A stretch of DNA of 64,000 nucleotides from Xanthostigma xanthostigma (Eukaryota; Arthropoda; Insecta; Raphidioptera; Raphidiidae): the NCBI GenBank assembly GCA_963575645.1, contig OY754475.1, forward strand, positions 7,254,001 to 7,318,000, in the 5' to 3' direction. The notes under the pieces were generated by a model that saw nothing but the letters and a program-made list of their open reading frames with translations, ran no database searches and had not been told where the DNA came from. The position numbers and the translations under genes were made by a program. Below are positions 63,156 through 64,000 of the stretch, one piece after another. Each line of letters starts with the position of its first letter. Positions within the stretch are counted from its first letter, which is position 1.

Positions 63156-64000
63156 CTGAAAATAATCGTTTTGAGAATGTTGATTGACGACCAATACTTC
63201 CATTTCATCTCTAAATCAGGGCGTCTAATTTGTAACATTAATAAAATACACATCTTTTAGGATTTTTATTTTTCGTATTAAAACTTTCTTTTTAAAAAAG
63301 TTCATAATAATAGTATATTGTGCGACTAGTGAGAGAAGGAGAAGATTCCATGAGCGTGAAATCTGCCGCACGAGCTTAGCGAGTGCGGTAACACGCGAGT
63401 GGAATATTCTCATTCGATCAATGGTCGCATATAATACTTTATTCAACTAGCACGAGTAATATGTAATCGGGGACCTGATAAAAGAGGGAAAAATAATAAA
63501 TCACTTCATTGATTGTCGTACCCACCGCCCTCGATGCACACAAGATGTCCATGACTTTCGCTGAATGCGATGGTGTTTTCATATATACAAATCGCTACCG
63601 CATTCCTATTGGTCCAGAAACTATGCAGTAATAATTCATTACCGTACAGTTTTGGCTCGCTACCGCGTTCCTATTGGTTCAGAAACTATGCAGTAATACA
63701 TTATCGTACAGTTTCGGCTCATTATTAGCACTCTACGTGTCAACATGAAGTAATTTATTATTTCTCCCGAATTTAGCAGGGCCCCGAAATTATATATTAC
63801 TCACGCGTGTTGAATAAAATCTATTAATGCACTGAATGTAGATTTTTCCCGAATGTCAAATTCGGTAAAAATTCGCGCTGTATATTTGACTGATAATTGT
63901 TATTGTTAATTCGTGGTGAATCAAAATACTTTTAAGTTTATTTACTCATTAAGGGGAGTGAATATCCGAACTGTAGTGGGCTTTGAATTAAAAGTAACTG
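63156..64000 (-). other. Intronic region of the zinc-finger gene
   Basis: No coding exon recognised. It contains a ~72-base tandem duplication (63590-63720; CGCTACCGC(A/G)TTCCTATTGG units) and inverted motifs TTCAACTAGCACGAGTAATAT at 63441 and ATATTACTCACGCGTGTTGAA at 63791, probably the ends of a ~370-base MITE. Confidence 0.5.

Overview
This is a nuclear chromosome segment from an arthropod, most likely an insect. Genes are split by short spliceosomal introns with GT/AG borders, non-coding DNA is AT-rich and crowded with small transposons, and the proteins match insect families: an insect-type CHMP1, a TTK-type BTB protein, MTF-1 with a C-terminal cysteine cluster, and a SINE derived from insect-type tRNA-Lys. 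I could not fix the order or species.

Nine genes are present, most of them reconstructed exon by exon with consistent splice phases. From left to right: (1) a very large minus-strand SENP6/7-type SUMO protease gene (velo-like, 18 coding exons, 1 to 30334, running off the left edge just before its catalytic domain); (2) CHMP1, an ESCRT-III subunit (+, 32631-34585); (3) ribosomal protein S4 (-, 35385-37339); (4) MTF-1, the metal-responsive zinc-finger factor (+, 37880-43257); (5) BMS1, a ribosome-biogenesis GTPase (-, 45921-53529); (6) RPB6, a subunit shared by RNA polymerases I-III (+, 53961-54605); (7) an unusual Myb/SANT-like plus BTB protein (-, 56275-59923); (8) PCNA (+, 60571-62541); (9) the 3' end of a C2H2 zinc-finger gene (-, 62876 to beyond 63155).

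Gene order alternates strictly: - + - + - + - + -. The window therefore holds four divergent pairs (velo/CHMP1, RpS4/MTF-1, BMS1/RPB6, Myb-BTB/PCNA), some with under 550 bases between start codons, and four convergent pairs. Several partners are housekeeping genes for growth and replication (RpS4, BMS1, RPB6, PCNA). I see no operon or bacterial-type system.

Most of the rest is introns and spacers filled with non-autonomous elements: hAT-like MITEs with 8-bp target duplications, pogo/Tigger-like MITEs at TA, long foldbacks (one near 680 bp), nested insertions, a tRNA-Lys-derived SINE composite, and three short modules resembling the hammerhead ribozyme core. One of these modules lies in a 281-bp element flanked by a 14-bp target duplication. 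The most unusual observations are the Myb/SANT-BTB fusion, the hammerhead-like retroelement, a transposon end that supplies the polypyrimidine tract of a BMS1 splice acceptor, and the widened Cys-Cys spacing in MTF-1 finger 6.
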